A stretch of 64,000 nucleotides of DNA from Desulfobacteraceae bacterium (lineage in GTDB: Bacteria; Desulfobacterota; Desulfobacteria; Desulfobacterales; Desulfosalsimonadaceae). A program made the position numbers and the translations under genes. Shown here in pieces: positions 9,368-18,515 of the stretch. The notes beneath the pieces were generated by a model. The model did not search any database. It was not told where the DNA came from and was given only the letters and a program-made list of their open reading frames with translations. Every line of letters begins with the position of its first letter. Position 1 is the stretch's first letter. The stretch covers positions 26,282 through 90,281 of the forward strand of contig QZKW01000044.1 of assembly GCA_003599885.1 (NCBI GenBank). Reading direction: 5' to 3'.

Positions 9368-10210
9368 ATGGTCCATCTGCCCACAGTCAGTCTCAGGCGT
9401 CTTGTCCCGTTTCTGGTGCTTGCGGCAATGCTAACCGTCAGCGAAGGGATCCGTGCGGAGTGCAAGGAGCCGATCCCGCCCGAGGACCGGATCGGCCGGG
9501 CGACGATCGTTACTGTGTCCGGCATCGGTATCATTACCGCGTGGGGGGTTGCCAACTGGGACTACTTTTCCAAGACACCCCAGGCCAAATCCGAGGGATG
9601 GTTCAGCCAGAACACGGATGAAGGCGGCGTGGACAAACTCGGGCATTTATACACCACCTACGCGACCGCACAAGGCATTTCAAGCCTGTTTGACTACTGG
9701 TGTTTTACCGCGGAGGACGCAGCCTTGTATGGCTCCCTCTCCTCACTTGCCATCATGGGGTACATGGAGTTTGGGGATGCCTTCAGCGGCTACGGCTTTT
9801 CTTATGAGGATTTCATTGCCAACTTCATCGGCGGGATCGCCAGCTATTGCCGGTACCGGTATCCGGACCTGGCAAAGAAGGTTGATCTGCGGTGGGAAAT
9901 CGGAATTCACCCGAATAAAGGAGACATCACCACCGATTATGAAAACTCTAAATACCTGATTGCGCTCAAGCTGAACGGCTTCGGCTCCTTAAGCAAGAGC
10001 ATGCTCAGGCATTTCGAAATTCACATCGGATACTATACAAGAGGGTATTCAGATCCGGACAAAATCCATAAAAGGAACGTCTATGCGGGCATCGGGCTGA
10101 ACCTGACCGACCTGCTCCGGAGACATGGCTACCCAAAGCTCGCCACCTTCCTGAATTACTACCAGCCGCCGGGAACTTATGTCGCTGCCGATAACAGACT
10201 GGGGGATTGA
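9368..10210 (+). CDS. DUF2279 (YfiM-like) exported protein
   Basis: A 280-aa protein with an N-terminal signal sequence (residues 1-30, ...LVLAAMLTVSEGIRA). The central region, DKLGHLYTTYATAQGIS then YGSLSSLAIMGYMEFGDAFS and GFSYEDFIANFIGG, matches the DUF2279 membrane-associated domain with its conserved His and Asp/Glu residues. The C-terminal 100 residues alternate hydrophobic and polar positions (FEIHIGYYTRGYSDP, VYAGIGLNLTDLL) as in outer-membrane strands. Family function is unknown. It is a single gene. Confidence 0.75.
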   Translation: MVHLPTVSLRRLVPFLVLAAMLTVSEGIRAECKEPIPPEDRIGRATIVTVSGIGIITAWGVANWDYFSKTPQAKSEGWFSQNTDEGGVDKLGHLYTTYATAQGISSLFDYWCFTAEDAALYGSLSSLAIMGYMEFGDAFSGYGFSYEDFIANFIGGIASYCRYRYPDLAKKVDLRWEIGIHPNKGDITTDYENSKYLIALKLNGFGSLSKSMLRHFEIHIGYYTRGYSDPDKIHKRNVYAGIGLNLTDLLRRHGYPKLATFLNYYQPPGTYVAADNRLGD

Positions 10211-10449
10211 ACAAATGCCTGCCCAGATCAGAACCTGTTTGGGTCTATATGGAAGATAGTTTTTATATTATTATAAGCCAGTTGAAAAAGATATGGTTTT
10301 TGGGCCGGTAAAATGCTACAAATCGCACCCATAAGATTTACCTCTTCTTGTAACGACGCAGCGAGCATGGAAACCCTTTGCAATCAAACGAGAGTTATAC
10401 TCTATGACGCTTTGAGCGATTTTCCACATCCTGATTTGAGAGGACGGTT

Positions 10450-12606
10450 TTGACCATTTTAGCTGAAGGCACCCAAAACAAACTGATAACGATTGATGAT
10501 GATGGAAAATACATCGTCTATCAAAACGAAAACAAGCGGCGCAACTTCGCCAACCCAGAGGAAAAAGTCCAGGCAGAGGCCTTTCTGTCCTTGATTTTGA
10601 TATACAACTATCCACCCCAGCGTATCCGTCAATTCGTCAAGGTGACAATGGGGTCTGATACCAAAGAGGCGGATATTGTCGTCTATAACGACGATGCTTG
10701 CACCAAGCCGCACATTGTTGTCGAATGCAAAAAAGAAGAAGTTTCGGAAGCGGAATTTGAGCAGGCGGCGAACCAGGCTTTTTCATACGCTCAGGCCCTT
10801 GCAGGCACCATCAAGTATGTGTGGGTCACTTCAAAAATCAAAAACGCCTATTTTCGGGTGGATAAGGACAGCAGCACCAGGAGCACTGAGTCTGATATTC
10901 CGCAGTATGGCGTTCTAAAACTGGCGCGGTACAAATACGCCAAAGATGGCGGCACGGTTGGCGGACAGCGGCTTTTCGAGCTGGAAGTTGTCACCCAGGA
11001 TGAGTTGACCCGCCGTTTTAAACAAGCGCATCAAGCCTTGTGGGGCGGTGGTGAACTGAACCCGTCCGAGGCGTTCGACGAGCTGGACAAACTGATATTC
11101 TGCAAAATCTGGGATGAACGCAAGCCGAGAAAAAAAGGAGAGCCCTACAGTTTTCAGGTGTTTGCCGAACCAAAGGCCGATGAAGAGGAAAAAGAAGAGG
11201 ACCGGCTGAGCAGAGAAAACAATAAGCTGCTGAAAAGAATCCAGGAAATTTATGAAGAAGGCCGCAAAAAAGACAAGGAAGTTTTCAAGGATGACATTCG
11301 CCTTTCGGCGTCGAAATGCCGGTCGGTAGTCAGCTATCTGGAAAGCGTCAATCTGGGCAAAACAGACCTGGACAGCAAGGGCCGGGCCTTTGAGGAATTT
11401 CTGGGGTCTTTCTTTCGCGGCGATTTCGGCCAGTATTTTACCCCACGGCCCATCGTCAAGTTCATTGTCGATGTGCTGCCCATAACCAGTGAATCGCTGG
11501 TTTTGGATACTTCTTGCGGCAGCGGCGGTTTTCTGCTTCATGCCCTGGACAAAGTGCGTAGGCAGGCTGGTGAATACTATCCCCAGACGGAAGGCCACCC
11601 CGAAACTGCTGAACATCACCGCCACTGGCACGACTTTGCGAAAAATAACCTTTTCGGCATTGAGATCAATGAGCAGATCGCCCGCACCGCCAAGATGAAC
11701 ATGATTATCCACGATGACGGTCATACCAATGTCATCAGCGCCGACGGATTGCTTCCGGACGATGAATTGCACAAAAAGTCCGGCAATCCAGGTTTTGCCT
11801 ATAATCGTTTCAATTTCATCATTACCAATCCCCCCTTTGGCTCTTCGGTCAAACAGACTGAAAAGGCATACCTAAGCAACTACCGGATGGCGGCCAAGGA
11901 AGTGGACTGGCTGAACCCCAAAAGCAAGGCCGCTACGCGCCCCAACCAAAGCACCGAAGTGCTGTTTATCGAGCAATGCCACCAGTTTCTTGCAGATGGC
12001 GGTTATCTGGCGATTGTCGTGCCCGACGGCATTCTGACCAACTCCAGCATGCAGTATGTGCGGGACAAGATTGAAGAAGATTACCGCATCGTGGCCGTGG
12101 TTTCCATGCCGCAGACCGCTTTCATGGCCACCGGCGCTGGAGTGAAAAGCTCTGTGCTGTTTCTGAAAAAGCTGACGGAAAAACAGAGCGAAAAAATCAG
12201 AAACGCCAAAACCGCCCTCAAGGACCGCATAAAAGAAGAACATGCATTTAACCGGGAACTTGCACGGCTGGAAAAGGAGCGGGATACCCGGATCAAAAGC
12301 CTGGAAGGTTTTGCCAATCCCGGCAACCTGACCGGCAAGGCGTTGAAGGAATCCGAGGCGTTTCTGGAATGGAAAAAAACCGTCAATGACGAATGCGCGG
12401 AAAAAATTGACGCCTTTAAAGAACGGTTACTGGAACAGTATGAGACCAAACGCCGGGAATTGCAGGAGGATTACGATATTTTCATGGCGATTGCCGAGGA
12501 TATCGGTTATGACGCTGCTAACAGACCAACGGGGAATAACGAGCTGGATGTAATTACGCCGGAACTGGCCCGGTTTGTAGATGCGATTGAAGCTGGGGAG
12601 GCGTGA
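10450..12606 (+). CDS. Fused restriction nuclease/N6-adenine methylase (RM subunit)
   Basis: A 718-aa fusion. Residues about 30-140 form an HSDR_N-type PD-(D/E)xK nuclease domain: EADIVVY then HIVVECKKEE give the acidic and E-x-K catalytic residues. After a charged linker, residues about 290-600 form a type I-like N6-adenine methyltransferase, with motif I DTSCGSGGF near 352 and the catalytic NPPFG near 459. The C-terminal 120 residues are a charged coiled coil. Start is TTG at 10450 behind GAGAGGACGG. The specificity gene follows at once. No separate helicase/translocase HsdR is present, so this resembles BcgI-like type IIB enzymes (R-M fusion plus S subunit) more than a classical type I system. 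A methylase-only role is possible. Confidence 0.85.
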   Translation: MTILAEGTQNKLITIDDDGKYIVYQNENKRRNFANPEEKVQAEAFLSLILIYNYPPQRIRQFVKVTMGSDTKEADIVVYNDDACTKPHIVVECKKEEVSEAEFEQAANQAFSYAQALAGTIKYVWVTSKIKNAYFRVDKDSSTRSTESDIPQYGVLKLARYKYAKDGGTVGGQRLFELEVVTQDELTRRFKQAHQALWGGGELNPSEAFDELDKLIFCKIWDERKPRKKGEPYSFQVFAEPKADEEEKEEDRLSRENNKLLKRIQEIYEEGRKKDKEVFKDDIRLSASKCRSVVSYLESVNLGKTDLDSKGRAFEEFLGSFFRGDFGQYFTPRPIVKFIVDVLPITSESLVLDTSCGSGGFLLHALDKVRRQAGEYYPQTEGHPETAEHHRHWHDFAKNNLFGIEINEQIARTAKMNMIIHDDGHTNVISADGLLPDDELHKKSGNPGFAYNRFNFIITNPPFGSSVKQTEKAYLSNYRMAAKEVDWLNPKSKAATRPNQSTEVLFIEQCHQFLADGGYLAIVVPDGILTNSSMQYVRDKIEEDYRIVAVVSMPQTAFMATGAGVKSSVLFLKKLTEKQSEKIRNAKTALKDRIKEEHAFNRELARLEKERDTRIKSLEGFANPGNLTGKALKESEAFLEWKKTVNDECAEKIDAFKERLLEQYETKRRELQEDYDIFMAIAEDIGYDAANRPTGNNELDVITPELARFVDAIEAGEA

Positions 12607-12608
12607 TT

Positions 12609-14021
12609 ATGGATTACCAGCTTTCGGAAACGGTAAATCAGGATAAGATATTTTTGGTAAAGCGGAGCGATCTTGAGGGGCGATTAGACTGCGAATATTA
12701 CAAGCCTGAAAGAAAATTATTTTTCACTCGCCTTCGAGCCAACAATTATATCGATAAGCTGATGACTGCAATTAAAGATGGCTCTTACGGCGTACTTCCA
12801 CCCGGTGACTGCTATGATGATTGTCATCCCGTAAAGTTTTTAAGAGCCACGGACTTAAAGCCGGATTTGAATTTGAGTTTTGAATCATATAAAAAAGTGC
12901 CCCAGAAATATTTCGATAACCACAAACGTGCCCGCTTAAGACGAAATGATATTTTGATAGCAGTAAAGGGTGCCACAATAGCTTCAAATAAGAGTGTCGC
13001 ATTTGTCTCAAGCCCCGTTGAAAATGCCATTGTCAACGGGTCTATTTTTAGATTTCAATGTACGGATTTATACATACCAGAATTTATTGCTTTTATGCTT
13101 GAATTGCCATCCACAAAAAAACAACTGAAATACAACTTGGTGGCTAATAATGCAGTCGATTATGTCGATAAATCAATAATTAAGAATTTATTGGTATACC
13201 TCCCGCCAATCGGCATACAAAAACAAATCCTCACCAAGATGCACATTGTCTATGCTGAAAAAAAACAAAAAGAGGCTCAGGCGCAGCAACTCCTTGATTC
13301 AATTAACAGCTACCTGCTGAACGAGCTTGGTATTGAGCTGCCGCCGGAAGAGAAAAACACCATCCGCCAACGGATGTTTTTCCGCAAGTTCAGCGAGGTA
13401 AGCGCTGGGCGGTTTGATGCGGCGGCATTTCAGCAACAGGTTGAAAACACAAGAAAAGCAATTAAGAGCGGGATTTTCAACACAGACAAGCTCAAACATG
13501 TCGTTAAGTTCAAGGCTGAACAAGTCACTGAAATTGATGCCCGAACATATATTGGTCTGGAAAATATTCAATCCAATACAGGTGAATATTTGCCATCTGA
13601 AGAGAAAACGAGCATATCCAGCGCTGGAACCTTCAAGCAGGATGATATCTTGTTTCCAAAGCTTCGACCCTATTTGAACAAAGTCTTCCATGCATCTTTC
13701 GATGGCGTATGTTCGACCGAGTTTCATGTCCTGCAAGCATCAAAGATTGATCCGGCTTTTTTTTCATTTTTCTTGCGGTCAAAGGCGGTTGTGAATCAAA
13801 CAACATGCCTTATGACCGGGAATACATTACCGCGTCTACAAACCATTGACATTCAGGACCTTGATATCCCTCTTCCCCCTCTCGAAAAGCAAACCGAAAT
13901 CGCCGCCCATATCCAGGCCATCCGAAACCGGGCCAAACAGCTCCGGGTCGAGGCCGCCGCCGGGCTTGAACAGGCCAAACGGGAAGTGGAGGCGATGATT
14001 ATCGGGGAAACCAGCCATTGA
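12609..14021 (+). CDS. Restriction-modification specificity (S) subunit
   Basis: HsdS-type DNA recognition protein (470 aa). It has two target-recognition domains (about residues 20-215 and 255-440), each followed by a helical conserved region starting with LPPIGIQKQILTKM and LPPLEKQTEIAAHI. This two-fold layout normally reads a bipartite DNA sequence. The ATG at 12609 has GGGGAGG 6 nt upstream; a GTG at 12603 overlapping the methylase stop is an alternative. Together with the upstream fused subunit it should form the active complex. The two domains look full length and undamaged. Confidence 0.87.
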   Translation: MDYQLSETVNQDKIFLVKRSDLEGRLDCEYYKPERKLFFTRLRANNYIDKLMTAIKDGSYGVLPPGDCYDDCHPVKFLRATDLKPDLNLSFESYKKVPQKYFDNHKRARLRRNDILIAVKGATIASNKSVAFVSSPVENAIVNGSIFRFQCTDLYIPEFIAFMLELPSTKKQLKYNLVANNAVDYVDKSIIKNLLVYLPPIGIQKQILTKMHIVYAEKKQKEAQAQQLLDSINSYLLNELGIELPPEEKNTIRQRMFFRKFSEVSAGRFDAAAFQQQVENTRKAIKSGIFNTDKLKHVVKFKAEQVTEIDARTYIGLENIQSNTGEYLPSEEKTSISSAGTFKQDDILFPKLRPYLNKVFHASFDGVCSTEFHVLQASKIDPAFFSFFLRSKAVVNQTTCLMTGNTLPRLQTIDIQDLDIPLPPLEKQTEIAAHIQAIRNRAKQLRVEAAAGLEQAKREVEAMIIGETSH

Positions 14022-14097
14022 TCGTTTGAGAAGATCATAATCCGGGAACTGCTTGCTCGTTTATTCCCCTATATATCATCCAACCCATTGTCATTCT

Positions 14098-14690
14098 TAC
14101 TTTTCTTTTGAAAGAAAAGTAACAAAAGAAACCTGCCCGTGCGCTGCGGAAAGCCCCCTGCCCCTTCCGGTTTCCGTGGCGTGGGCAAAAACTCGCTGAC
14201 AAAGTGGAAAATCGAGGGATTGTTGTGTCGATAGCGTTTATCTCAATCGGCAGGTTCATTGGCATTTATCCGCTCAAACAGTTTGCCCCCGTCTTCCACG
14301 GAAACTGGAAGGGGCAGGGCCGCATCGCAATGGGCCAAAACCACCACCGGCGAAAAGTGTTGTCCTATTGACGGGAAAGAATCCCGACAAAACGAAGATG
14401 GGATAATTTCCGGGCAGTCTGTTTTTGGTCAGGAAAAAGAAGCTGCTGAGAATTTTTGGCCCATCGCGCTGCGTCCCTGACAGGCGGTTTTTCGTGGAGA
14501 AAGGGGGAAACTGTCTGAGCGGCGGCAAAGCAACTCATTTGATGCTTGAACTGTTTGACTGCATGCCTCCATCAGGATGCGCCGATCTGTAAGCGAGTTT
14601 TTCCCCCGCCACGTAAAAGCGCCTGTCTGGGAATCAAGCGGCGCGGGGCTGGTTTCTTTTGCTACTTTTCTTTGCCACCAAAGAAAAGTA
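14098..14690. repeat. Non-coding inverted-repeat element (MITE-like)
   Basis: A gene-free stretch bounded by inverted copies: TACTTTTCTTT...AAAGAAAAGTA hairpins followed by AAAAGAAACC at the left, and GGTTTCTTTT plus the same hairpin at the right. The inverted similarity reaches about 100 bp inward (14098-14198 against 14592-14690), including CGTGGC...CAAAAACTCGCT and its complement. The block around 14150-14190 (CTGCCCCTTCC...TTTCCGTGG) is also repeated inverted at 14293-14320. No transposase is encoded. It resembles a small mobilisable or REP-derived repeat and lies between the convergent S-subunit and TIGR03084 genes, where it could act as a two-way terminator. Confidence 0.6.
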
Positions 14691-14758
14691 GAAATTACAG
14701 GTATTTGCCGGTAAAAACAAGGCAGGATTACCAGAGACAAAGGCCTCTCCGGCATTCT

Positions 14759-15559
14759 TCAAACAATATTTTTCCGTACACCCTTCGCCGGGGCATCTTG
14801 CGGGGGTCCGGCAAATGCCTGGGCGATTTGCATCCACTGGGCGGCGATATCGCCTTGAATAGTTAACCCGGTATCGGCCGGATGACGTCTCTGGGTAACC
14901 ACCAGACAAAAATCCAGGGCCTGCCCGCTCACCACATTTTCCGCATCTTCCGGTCCCCAAGACCACAATTCACCCGACGGACTGGCAAGCGCGACCCGGA
15001 CCGCCTTTTCCGGAACGGCCAACCCCCTGTTTTTAAAACTCCATTTAAAGGTGGATACCCCTAAAAAAGCAATATGTTTGAGCCGGTCCGTACCCGGACG
15101 GATAATCTTGAGAGCGTCCGCGATATCCTGGCCATGGGCCCAGGTTTCCATAATCCGGGCAGTGGCTGAACTGCGCGCGCTCATGGTGGGGCCGTACCAG
15201 GGAACCCGGGCATCCGGTTCCAAATTTTCAAACGCCGCCACCAACCGCGTCCGCTCTTTCCGCCACCAGGCCAGCAGATCGGCATCGGACATCCCGTTGC
15301 CCATGGCGTTGACCTTCCGGTACACATCGTCATAACTTGTGATGCCTTCCAGAATATTTTCGAGTTCCGCATTAAAGGCCTTGGCATCGGTTGCCGACAG
15401 ATAAGCAGTTTTATCAAAATATGCCAGATGACTGATCTCATCTTTAACGGTCCAGTTGAAAAAAGGTGTCGTCGTCTGCCAGCCGCCGAAATCCAGGTCT
15501 TTCACCATATCATCCAGGGCCGAATATTCATCGGCAAGGTCTTTAGAAATCGCTTTCAT
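14759..15559 (-). CDS. TIGR03084-family DinB-like metal-binding protein
   Basis: A 266-aa protein of the TIGR03084 group in the DinB/maleylpyruvate-isomerase-like fold. Visible metal-ligand candidates are WTVKDEISHLAYFD (His near residue 48) and METWAHGQDIADAL (His near residue 142), spaced as in DinB-like four-helix bundles. The family often lies beside AtuA-type genes, but no reaction is established. The ATG overlaps the stop of the acyl-CoA dehydrogenase (TAATG), so it is the last, translationally coupled gene of the operon. Confidence 0.8.
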   Translation of the reverse strand: MKAISKDLADEYSALDDMVKDLDFGGWQTTTPFFNWTVKDEISHLAYFDKTAYLSATDAKAFNAELENILEGITSYDDVYRKVNAMGNGMSDADLLAWWRKERTRLVAAFENLEPDARVPWYGPTMSARSSATARIMETWAHGQDIADALKIIRPGTDRLKHIAFLGVSTFKWSFKNRGLAVPEKAVRVALASPSGELWSWGPEDAENVVSGQALDFCLVVTQRRHPADTGLTIQGDIAAQWMQIAQAFAGPPQDAPAKGVRKNIV

Positions 15560-16710
15560 TAGTATCCTTCCAGCTTGGCAATCACATCACTCATCACCTC
15601 ACTGGCCCCTCCGCCGATGGACAGCAACCGGCCATCCCGGTAAGCCCTGGATATCCGCATTTCATTCATCAACCCCAAACCGCCATACATCTGCAGGCAC
15701 CCGTCCGCCACTTTGCTGAGCAGGCTCCCGCCAAAGAGTTTGCCCATGGAAATCTCCTTTGAAACATTCTGGCCGGCCATTTTCATGCGCACAATATGAT
15801 ATGTCAGTTGTTTAAGGCATTCGATTTCACTCAGCCATTCCACGAGCCGGTGTCGCAGCACCTGCTTTTTGATCAGGGGATTACCGAACACAATCCGGCC
15901 TTTGAGGTATTCAACGGTTTCATCAATAATATCTTTGGCGCTGATGTAGGTCAGCGGAAGCACGGCAAACCGTTCATGCTGGAACTGCATCATCTGCTGG
16001 ATAAACCCCTCCCCTTCCCTGCCGATAAGGTTTTCAGCCGGAATCCGCATGTCGTCAAAATAGAGTTCTGCGGTATCGCTGCTTCGCATTCCCATTTTAT
16101 CGAGTTTTTTGCTGATCTTGAAACCGGGAAGGTTCGTGGGGACCACAAACAGGCTGAAGGAATGGTATCCCGGCTGCTCGCTGGTGCGGGCCAGCAGGGT
16201 GAGAAAATCAGCCTGAGTGCCGTTGGTGATGTAGGTTTTGGAGCCGTTCAAAATGTATGAATCGCCATCTTTCTTAGCGAATGTTTTCAGCGCCGCCACA
16301 TCGGAACCGGCATCCGGTTCGGTCACGGCGATGGCGGAAACCATGTCTCCCTGGATGGCCGGTTTTAGATAGGTTTCCTTTAAATACTCGCTGCCGAATT
16401 CATCAATGGCCGGGGTGGCCATGCTCATCTGGACCGCAATGGCCATGGGGACGCCGCCGCATTTGATGTGGGCCAGCTCTTCCATGACCACAGTTTCGTA
16501 CCAGTAATCGAGTCCCTCTCCGCCGTATTTTTCATCATAGCGGATGCCGAGAAAACCCAGATCCCCCATTTTCTTAAACAGGTCGTGCAGCGGGGCGATT
16601 CCTTTTTCTTCCCATTCGTCCACATACGGATTGATTTCCCGGTTGACAAAATCCCGGACTGCCTTGCGCACCAGATCATGGTCTTTGGTAAAATAAATTT
16701 CGCTTCCCAT
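15559..16710 (-). CDS. Acyl-CoA dehydrogenase (AtuD/isovaleryl-type)
   Basis: FAD-dependent acyl-CoA dehydrogenase (383 aa, standard length), making a 2,3-enoyl-CoA and passing electrons to ETF. The FAD/substrate loop AIAVTEPDAGSDVAALKT is near residue 130, followed by ITNGTQADF; QMYGGLGLMNEM and SRAYRDGR lie near the C-terminus. The C-terminal SIGGGASEVM has Gly where medium-chain enzymes carry the catalytic Glu of YEGT. This matches isovaleryl-, long-chain- and citronellyl-CoA-type enzymes, where the base lies in an earlier helix. That favours a branched substrate. AAGGAG lies 8 nt before the ATG. It sits downstream of AtuA and overlaps the next gene. Confidence 0.88.
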   Translation of the reverse strand: MGSEIYFTKDHDLVRKAVRDFVNREINPYVDEWEEKGIAPLHDLFKKMGDLGFLGIRYDEKYGGEGLDYWYETVVMEELAHIKCGGVPMAIAVQMSMATPAIDEFGSEYLKETYLKPAIQGDMVSAIAVTEPDAGSDVAALKTFAKKDGDSYILNGSKTYITNGTQADFLTLLARTSEQPGYHSFSLFVVPTNLPGFKISKKLDKMGMRSSDTAELYFDDMRIPAENLIGREGEGFIQQMMQFQHERFAVLPLTYISAKDIIDETVEYLKGRIVFGNPLIKKQVLRHRLVEWLSEIECLKQLTYHIVRMKMAGQNVSKEISMGKLFGGSLLSKVADGCLQMYGGLGLMNEMRISRAYRDGRLLSIGGGASEVMSDVIAKLEGY

Positions 16711-16748
16711 GGGTTTTTCTCCTTAAAATATATTAAAAAAATGTATAG

Positions 16749-18515
16749 TTACGACAAAATGGACACAGGAACCGCAATTATCTTTGCCCGCAAATATTCC
16801 CCCAGCGTTTTGGCCTGGGGATCATTTCTAACGGATGCCGCCACCCCTTCCCCCAGCACGCCTTTGATGTAAAAATTAAGCGCGAACAGATTGGGCAGTT
16901 CATAGCGTTCAATCTCAAAGGGCTCCATGTCCGGCAGCAGTTCTTTTAATTTTTCAACTGTTAAAAACCGGTTTAAAAATGAATAGGTCTTTATATTTTT
17001 AGCCCACACCCCGAGATTGGCATTGCCGCCCTTGTCGCCGGACCGGGTGGCGAACAACCGTCCGAAGTAAATTTTACGCAAATTTGCCATGGGGATATCG
17101 CTTAAACTCACTTGCGCCGGTTGAACATCCTTTATGTCAGGATAATCCTCCACCGGTTTTATGGTAAATTCCGATCCGTTGATATAGATCCTTTGTTCAA
17201 GGAATTCATTGCTCACCAGCGTCGGCCAGTGCTGAAGGGCTGGAGAGCCTTCTGACGGCGGGGCCGTCATGGTAAACCCCGGAATACTGGACAACGCCAT
17301 TTCCACCAGCTTGCTTGAAAACAGTTTCCCAGCCTTTTTCTGGTCCGGATCCATGAGAGAGATTTTTAGATGCGCGCAAGCGACATCATTGTGGTCGGGA
17401 TTGTCCTTGTCAATCCGGATCAACTGGACGTCGGTGAATGCGAACTGGTCCTTGCCGCCCAAAAGATCAAAAATGGTTTCCTCCACAATTTTGGCCTTTT
17501 TTTCAATATCCAGGCCGGTCAGCACCACGGTCATGGAATTCCGGTGTCCAAAAAGGTTGTTGATGCAAACTTTTGCGGAATCCGTGGGCGGTTCTCCTTT
17601 AACACCATCAATCAAAACCCGGTCAGGTCCCTGCTGGGATATATGAATCGTGTCAAAACGCGCCCTTACATCCGGCGTCAGATATGCCGGTTCCCGGATC
17701 TCATACAACAGCTGGGCCGTGACGGTGCCCACGGAAACCAGTCCGCCGGTGCCGGGATGCTTGGTGATGACAAACGAGCCGTCCGAATGCATTTCAGCAA
17801 TGGGATATCCCACGTTTTTAAAACTGGGAACTTCTTCAAAAAACGAATAATTCCCGCCCGTGGCCTGGGCGCCGCATTCGATAATATGACCGGCCACATA
17901 GGCGCCGGCCATCTGGTCCCAGTCATCCTCCTCCCACCCGAACTTCCAGGCGCAGGGACCGGAGACCAGGGCTGCATCCGCCAAACGGCCGCCGATAACG
18001 ATATCCGACCCTTCGGTCAGCGCTTTGGTGATCCCCCAGCCGCCCAGATAGGCATTGGCTGTAATCGGCATGGCGCCGGCTTCCTTGAGGCTGATGCCTT
18101 TATCCAGATGGGTAAATGTTTCCCCCTGCTCCTGAAGTTCCTGAATCCTGGGCAACAGATCATCGCCTTCAATAAAGGCGATTTTGGGATGGATACCGAG
18201 TTCCGCAGCAATCTTTTCAAGTTCGGCGGCAAGGCCCTTGGGATTCAACCCGCCGGCATTGGCGACAATTTTAATGTTTTTTTCCAGGCACAGCCCCATC
18301 ACGTCATTCATCTGCTTGAGAAATGTGGTGGCGTATCCTTTGTCAGGGGCCTTCATTTTCATCCGGAACAACAGCGCCATGGTCAGTTCCGCCAGATAGT
18401 CACCGGTCAGCACATGGATTTCCCCGCCTTCAATCAGTTCTCTGGCAGCAGACAGCTTGTCTCCCAGATATCCGCTGCAATTGGCAATAATGAGTTTGTC
18501 TTTATCTTTCATCAT
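16749..18515 (-). CDS. AtuA-family (DUF1446) acyclic terpene utilization protein
   Basis: A 588-aa protein of the AtuA/DUF1446 family. The N-terminal domain has NCSGYLGDKLSAARELIEGG (residues about 10-29) and LTGDYLAELTM, the family hallmark. The middle carries VIGGRLADAALVSGP and GTGGLVSVGTVTAQLLYEI. A C-terminal domain from about residue 480 has RKIYFGRLFATRSGDKGGN, typical of the fused form. AtuA is needed for citronellol/geraniol breakdown in Pseudomonas but its reaction is unknown, and homologues occur in other acyl-CoA operons. AAAGGA precedes the ATG; a second ATG follows directly. It abuts the hydratase gene with no gap. Confidence 0.88.
   Translation of the reverse strand: MMKDKDKLIIANCSGYLGDKLSAARELIEGGEIHVLTGDYLAELTMALLFRMKMKAPDKGYATTFLKQMNDVMGLCLEKNIKIVANAGGLNPKGLAAELEKIAAELGIHPKIAFIEGDDLLPRIQELQEQGETFTHLDKGISLKEAGAMPITANAYLGGWGITKALTEGSDIVIGGRLADAALVSGPCAWKFGWEEDDWDQMAGAYVAGHIIECGAQATGGNYSFFEEVPSFKNVGYPIAEMHSDGSFVITKHPGTGGLVSVGTVTAQLLYEIREPAYLTPDVRARFDTIHISQQGPDRVLIDGVKGEPPTDSAKVCINNLFGHRNSMTVVLTGLDIEKKAKIVEETIFDLLGGKDQFAFTDVQLIRIDKDNPDHNDVACAHLKISLMDPDQKKAGKLFSSKLVEMALSSIPGFTMTAPPSEGSPALQHWPTLVSNEFLEQRIYINGSEFTIKPVEDYPDIKDVQPAQVSLSDIPMANLRKIYFGRLFATRSGDKGGNANLGVWAKNIKTYSFLNRFLTVEKLKELLPDMEPFEIERYELPNLFALNFYIKGVLGEGVAASVRNDPQAKTLGEYLRAKIIAVPVSILS

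Noticed and set aside
10915..11772. 285-codon minus-strand frame inside the methylase gene
   Set aside because: Antisense to conserved methylase motifs; no independent support.
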